Source: Lachnospiraceae bacterium (GTDB lineage: Bacteria > Bacillota > Clostridia > Lachnospirales > Lachnospiraceae). From it: 64,000 bases of DNA. The stretch spans positions 62,001 to 126,000 of the forward strand of contig JAFZQU010000019.1 in NCBI GenBank assembly GCA_017620255.1, written 5' to 3'. Numbering within the stretch: position 1 is the stretch's first letter; every line of letters begins with the position of its first letter. The notes beneath the pieces are model-generated. The model was not told where the DNA came from, ran no database searches, and worked only from the letters and a program-made list of their open reading frames with translations. A program made the translations under genes and the position numbers. This document shows positions 60,757-64,000 of the stretch, in pieces.

Positions 60757-61872
60757 ATGAAAAAGAGAACTCTGCTTCTTCTTTTTGCACTTACTGCAAC
60801 ACTCGCTTTTTCAGCCTGCGGCAAGGAAGAAGTTGAACAGGAGCCCGAAGTTGAGACACAGGAACCGGTCATTCAGGTCATTACCGAAGACAACGCCGCT
60901 CCTGTCATCGAAGAGGAAGAAGAAACCGTTGTCGAAGAGACAAGGGAAGGCATGTACAGAAGCGAACTGACCAACGAATGGATCGATGAGAGCTTAAAAG
61001 ACCAGCGTCCCATCGCCGTTATGGTCGATAACGAGAAGACAGCACTGCCGCATTTCGGCCTGTCCAAATCCGATGTGATCTACGAGATCACCAACTCCAA
61101 ACTGAACGACGGTGTTACCCGTTTCATGGTTCTGGTAAAAGACTGGGGCAACATTGAACAGCTCGGTTCCATCCGAAGCGTACGTCCCACAAACCTGCAG
61201 CTGATCCCGGAATGGAACGCGGTCATCTGCCACGACGGCGGCCCGTTCTACATCGACGATTATCTTGCAAGAGACTATGTTGAGAACTTCTCCGGCACAT
61301 TCTCCCGTGTCAACAACGGTAAGTCGAGAGAGTTCACGGAATACATCCTGCCGGGCGATCTGGACAAAAACTTTGCGAACAAGGGATATTCCACTACTTA
61401 CAACGAGTACTATCCCGGCCCGCACTACAAATTCGCAAGCGAAGACAATCCGGTTGATTTAAGTTCCGATTCCACGGCGATCAAGGCAGAACATATCCAG
61501 ATGCCTTTCAGACATAACAAACCGTTCTTCGATTACAAAGACGGTCTGTACTACTACAGCGAATATGGTTCACAGCATGTGGACGCAGGCAACAACAACG
61601 AGCCTCTGACCTTCAAGAACCTGCTCCTGCAGAACGCACGTTACGTTGTATTCGATGATCACGGATACATGATGTTCCACTCCATCGACTACAACCGTGA
61701 AGGATATTACATCACCAACGGCAAAGCCATCAAAGTACAGTGGTCCAAGTCCGAGGAGCTCTCGCCCACCAGGTATTACGACATGGACGGCAACGAGATC
61801 GTGCTCAACACAGGACGTACCTATGTTGCAATGGTTCCGGACGACATCTTTGACAACCTCGAGATCGAATAG
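60757..61872 (+). CDS. DUF3048 lipoprotein (YerB-like)
   Basis: 371 residues. Signal peptide MKKRTLLLLFALTATLAF with lipobox FSAC, a Glu/Val-rich linker (about 25-65), then the YerB core: RPIAVMVDNEKTALPHFGLSKSDVIYE, FMVLVKDW, IGSIRSVR-like LGSIRSVRPT, and the C-terminal TGRTYVAMVP. Lipid-anchored on the outer face; DUF3048 function is not established. Strong RBS AAGGAGG. The following small gene starts 17 bases on and shares its transcript and the terminator at 62259. Confidence 0.9.
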   Translation: MKKRTLLLLFALTATLAFSACGKEEVEQEPEVETQEPVIQVITEDNAAPVIEEEEETVVEETREGMYRSELTNEWIDESLKDQRPIAVMVDNEKTALPHFGLSKSDVIYEITNSKLNDGVTRFMVLVKDWGNIEQLGSIRSVRPTNLQLIPEWNAVICHDGGPFYIDDYLARDYVENFSGTFSRVNNGKSREFTEYILPGDLDKNFANKGYSTTYNEYYPGPHYKFASEDNPVDLSSDSTAIKAEHIQMPFRHNKPFFDYKDGLYYYSEYGSQHVDAGNNNEPLTFKNLLLQNARYVVFDDHGYMMFHSIDYNREGYYITNGKAIKVQWSKSEELSPTRYYDMDGNEIVLNTGRTYVAMVPDDIFDNLEIE

Positions 61873-61889
61873 AACGAAAGGAGATCATC

Positions 61890-62240
61890 ATGGCTAAGAA
61901 ATTCGGGAAATTTGTTTTCTTTACTGCTCTGCTTGGCGCCGCTGCAGCGGGCGTTTACTACTACCTCAACCGTGACGAGGAAGGTACGGCCACAGCCGAT
62001 TTCAGCCGCGACGTTGACGACTTCTTTGACGGTAAGAAGAACCGCGATTACGTTTCCTTAAACAACGTAGCCGGCGACGAGAACAAAGAAGCGATGAAGA
62101 ACGTTGTGGAACAGGTCGCTGAGGAACTGCGCGAGAAAGCGGAGATGGACGATGAGACCGGTATCATCCGTGATGATTCCCAGGAGGCAGCTGATTTTGC
62201 CTTCAAAGAATTCAAAGACGACGAAGAGCCGTTATCTTAA
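61890..62240 (+). CDS. small membrane-anchored acidic protein, 116 aa
   Basis: N-terminal basic residues and one helix (FVFFTALLGAAAAGVYYYL, about 8-26), then an acidic, helical, probably cytoplasmic or periplasm-facing tail rich in Asp/Glu. The layout resembles YtxH-like stress proteins but the match is only in shape. AAGGAG precedes the ATG. Second gene of the DUF3048 operon. Confidence 0.7.
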   Translation: MAKKFGKFVFFTALLGAAAAGVYYYLNRDEEGTATADFSRDVDDFFDGKKNRDYVSLNNVAGDENKEAMKNVVEQVAEELREKAEMDDETGIIRDDSQEAADFAFKEFKDDEEPLS

Positions 62241-62258
62241 GGGATAACGATCCTATGT

Positions 62259-62298
62259 AAAAATCAGGGGCCAACCGGTTCGGCTGCCCCTGATTTTT
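62259..62298. terminator. bidirectional intrinsic terminator between convergent genes
   Basis: AAAAATCAGGGGC (62259-62271) and GCCCCTGATTTTT (62286-62298) pair over 13 positions; A-run and T-run at the two ends make it work on both strands. Confidence 0.9.
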
Positions 62299-62320
62299 CT
62301 ATGTCTGTATTTACTTTTGT

Positions 62321-63163
62321 TTATCTGTTCTTCTGCTGCAGGATATCGTCTTTCAGATCCCTTGCTTTGTCCTTGATACGCGGGTTTGCTTTTGCATCCG
62401 TTAAGATCCCTGCGATCAGCTTGGAAGCGATGTCATACTTCTCGAACTTGGTGGCCGTTACGGAGATGATGTAATCCACCGTCGACTCGTCCATGCCGCA
62501 CATCGGGAAATCTTCCGTCTGTCTCGCGTTGATGAAACCGTCGAGTGCGTTCTGCAGAAGTTCCATCTCATCCTTTTTCAGTTCCGCCATCTGATCGTCG
62601 TAATCCGGCAGATCGATGTCGAGCGCTTCCATCTTGGCACGCAGTACCCATGCAAGTTTCAGACAGAGATATGCTTTCTCGCTTGCTTTTGCACGCTTTA
62701 CGATCGCATTTGCGAGTGCGAGCTGATAACGTTCGATCGCATCGTCATAGGAATAGTCCAGAAGATGCTTCAGACCGTGGAACGATGCGGAGATCTCCGA
62801 CTTGATGAGTTTGGCCTGCGGCGGTGTGATCTTGTCGAAATAGCGTGTCAGCGCTGCATAGCCGCAACGCGGGCAGGCGATGATATCATACTTGATCGGA
62901 TCGATCGGTTCATACTTAGGCCTGAGGTCTGAATCCTGACCGGTCATCTTTACCTTGTTCGCCTTCATGGTCGGATTGACGAATTCCTGATAGCAGACAG
63001 GGCAGGAATACTTCTTGTCAAACACGAAGTCCTCGATCGTAGGAGCCTTGGACTGGGCAGCAGCCTGTTTCTTCTGCTCCTCTTCTTTCTTCTCGGCACC
63101 GAATACATCCGCGCCTTCCAGATTTCCAAGTCCTAAATTTCCCAACCCGGATAATACACTCAT
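62321..63163 (-). CDS. DUF2225 family protein
   Basis: 280 residues. After a Gly/Glu/Gln-rich N terminus come two zinc-binding pairs (YSCPVCYQEF and IIACPRCGYAA) and a helical TPR-like region (LKHLLDYSYDDAIERYQLALANAI, KASEKAYLCLKLAWVLR). This is the usual DUF2225 layout; function unknown. RBS AAGGAGG. It follows glnS by 30 bases on the same strand and ends at the bidirectional terminator. Confidence 0.88.
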   Translation of the reverse strand: MSVLSGLGNLGLGNLEGADVFGAEKKEEEQKKQAAAQSKAPTIEDFVFDKKYSCPVCYQEFVNPTMKANKVKMTGQDSDLRPKYEPIDPIKYDIIACPRCGYAALTRYFDKITPPQAKLIKSEISASFHGLKHLLDYSYDDAIERYQLALANAIVKRAKASEKAYLCLKLAWVLRAKMEALDIDLPDYDDQMAELKKDEMELLQNALDGFINARQTEDFPMCGMDESTVDYIISVTATKFEKYDIASKLIAGILTDAKANPRIKDKARDLKDDILQQKNR

Positions 63164-63193
63164 ACAATACTTCCTCCTTACACTTCCTAAGCC

Positions 63194-64000
63194 TTACTGC
63201 TGCGTGGGCAGCTTGAACGAACTCTTCAGGGATACGATGCGGTTGAACACGAGCGCATCCTCTTTGGAATCCCGCGCATCCACACAGAAAAATCCCTGTC
63301 TTACAAACTGAAAACTCTCGTACGGTTTTGCACCTTTTAAATTCTCTTCAAGATAGCATTCCGTCAGGACTTTGATGGAATCGGGGTTCAGGTTCAAAGA
63401 TCCGTCTTCCTTGTTGTAGACGCCCTTTTCCTCATCGACCAGATTCTCGTAGAGACGCACGCAGGCTTTGATCGCATGCGATGCATCGACCCAGTGGATC
63501 GTGCCCTTGACTTTGCGTTCGCAAAAACCGCTGCCGCTTCTGGTCGCGGGATCGTAAGTGCAGTGCACCACGCTCACCCTGCCGTTCTCGTCTTTTTCAA
63601 AACCCGTACAGGTTACAAAATACGCATTCATGAGACGCACTTCATTGCCCGGATAAAGCCTGAAATACTTCTTTACCGGCTCTTCCATAAAGTCGTCGCG
63701 TTCGATATAGAGTTCCCTGCCAAACGGCACCTGCCGGCTGCCAAGGGATTCATTCTCTAAGTTATTCGGTACCTCAAAATATTCCGTCTGCCCCTCGGGG
63801 TAATTGTCGATCACCAGCTTGATGGGATCAAGGATCGCCATCATGCGGGGACGCTTCAGTTTGAGGTCTTCGCGGATACAGTACTCAAGCATACCGTAAT
63901 CCACGGAGGAATTGGCTTTGGATACGCCGCACAGATCCACGAACTTCTGAATGGATTCCGGCGTAAAGCCGCGGCGCCTTAAGGCCGCGATGCTGACAAG
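63194..64000 (-). CDS. glnS: glutaminyl-tRNA synthetase, C-terminal part (start beyond the window)
   Basis: The frame is open to the right edge and 268 residues are visible, starting within RRRGFTPESIQKFVDLCGV, a signature of GlnS rather than GltX. The anticodon-binding beta-barrels follow (VRLMNAYFVTCTGFEKDENG, GTIHWVDASHA, FQFVRQGFFCVD), ending SFKLPTQQ. The catalytic HIGH/KMSKS part is outside the window. Having GlnS means this organism can charge tRNA-Gln directly. Confidence 0.93.
   Translation of the reverse strand, partial: LVSIAALRRRGFTPESIQKFVDLCGVSKANSSVDYGMLEYCIREDLKLKRPRMMAILDPIKLVIDNYPEGQTEYFEVPNNLENESLGSRQVPFGRELYIERDDFMEEPVKKYFRLYPGNEVRLMNAYFVTCTGFEKDENGRVSVVHCTYDPATRSGSGFCERKVKGTIHWVDASHAIKACVRLYENLVDEEKGVYNKEDGSLNLNPDSIKVLTECYLEENLKGAKPYESFQFVRQGFFCVDARDSKEDALVFNRIVSLKSSFKLPTQQ

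Overview
The window reads as a chromosomal stretch of a strictly anaerobic, Gram-positive Clostridia genome, most likely Lachnospiraceae. The evidence is the gene content: class III ribonucleotide reductase, an Fe-S aldo/keto reductase, the long single-chain PurL, PadR/HAAS/DUF4097 and DUF3048/Mbeg1-like genes, choline-type cell-wall-binding repeats, Gram-positive ribosome binding sites and sigma-A promoters. Composition looks close to half G+C by eye (not measured). I see no rRNA, tRNA, phage, IS element or CRISPR array.

Layout. 1-2453: the catalytic part of a penicillin-binding D,D-carboxypeptidase (cut by the left edge), a YhhN membrane protein and a small hypothetical. 2547-10528: a carbohydrate/redox cluster on the minus strand (iron alcohol dehydrogenase, epimerase-like SDR, Fe-S aldo/keto reductase, domain-permuted GH3 beta-glucosidase, zinc-ribbon membrane protein), facing a divergent AraC regulator. 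10602-15006: a radical SAM protein, ispF, argS and queH, with a striking inverted-repeat array between queH and argS. 15007-30955: a long minus-strand run starting at a near-consensus promoter: cell-wall glucosaminidase, a cohesin-like/disordered membrane protein, clpC, a small conserved protein, radA, purL (frameshifted, with an in-frame palindromic insertion) and a GGDEF/EAL protein. 30999-38304: purE-purM-purN-purD plus a zinc-ribbon HTH gene, preceded by an M29-type aminopeptidase, a small membrane protein and pyrE. 38351-41060: the metNIQ methionine importer with promoter and terminator. 41116-41463: a second hairpin array. 41496-43583: PadR-HAAS-DUF4097 envelope-stress-type operon with a promoter-embedded operator. 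43739-48910: a giant secreted cell-wall-binding protein. 49086-52654: pyrF and nrdD with NrdR-like boxes. 52697-64000: TPR lipoprotein, TraX-like protein, secreted hypothetical, an SGNH/MBOAT O-acylation pair, lepB, a lone zinc-type ABC ATPase and an Mbeg1-like hydrolase sharing one symmetric bidirectional promoter, a DUF3048 lipoprotein, a small membrane protein, DUF2225 and the 3' part of glnS.

The most unusual observations are the two arrays at 14104-14340 and 41116-41463. Both are built on a 63-bp spacing of short inverted-repeat arms. The arms differ in sequence between the arrays, but each array stays self-complementary, with compensatory changes. The single imperfect pair in each array is a G.U wobble only if the minus strand is the RNA. 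Both share the linker GGAGCGAAAAANGAGAA. This looks like a family of structured tandem hairpin arrays that I do not recognise. A second item is a 78-bp palindrome-bearing, in-frame insertion inside purL, flanked by 17-bp direct repeats.
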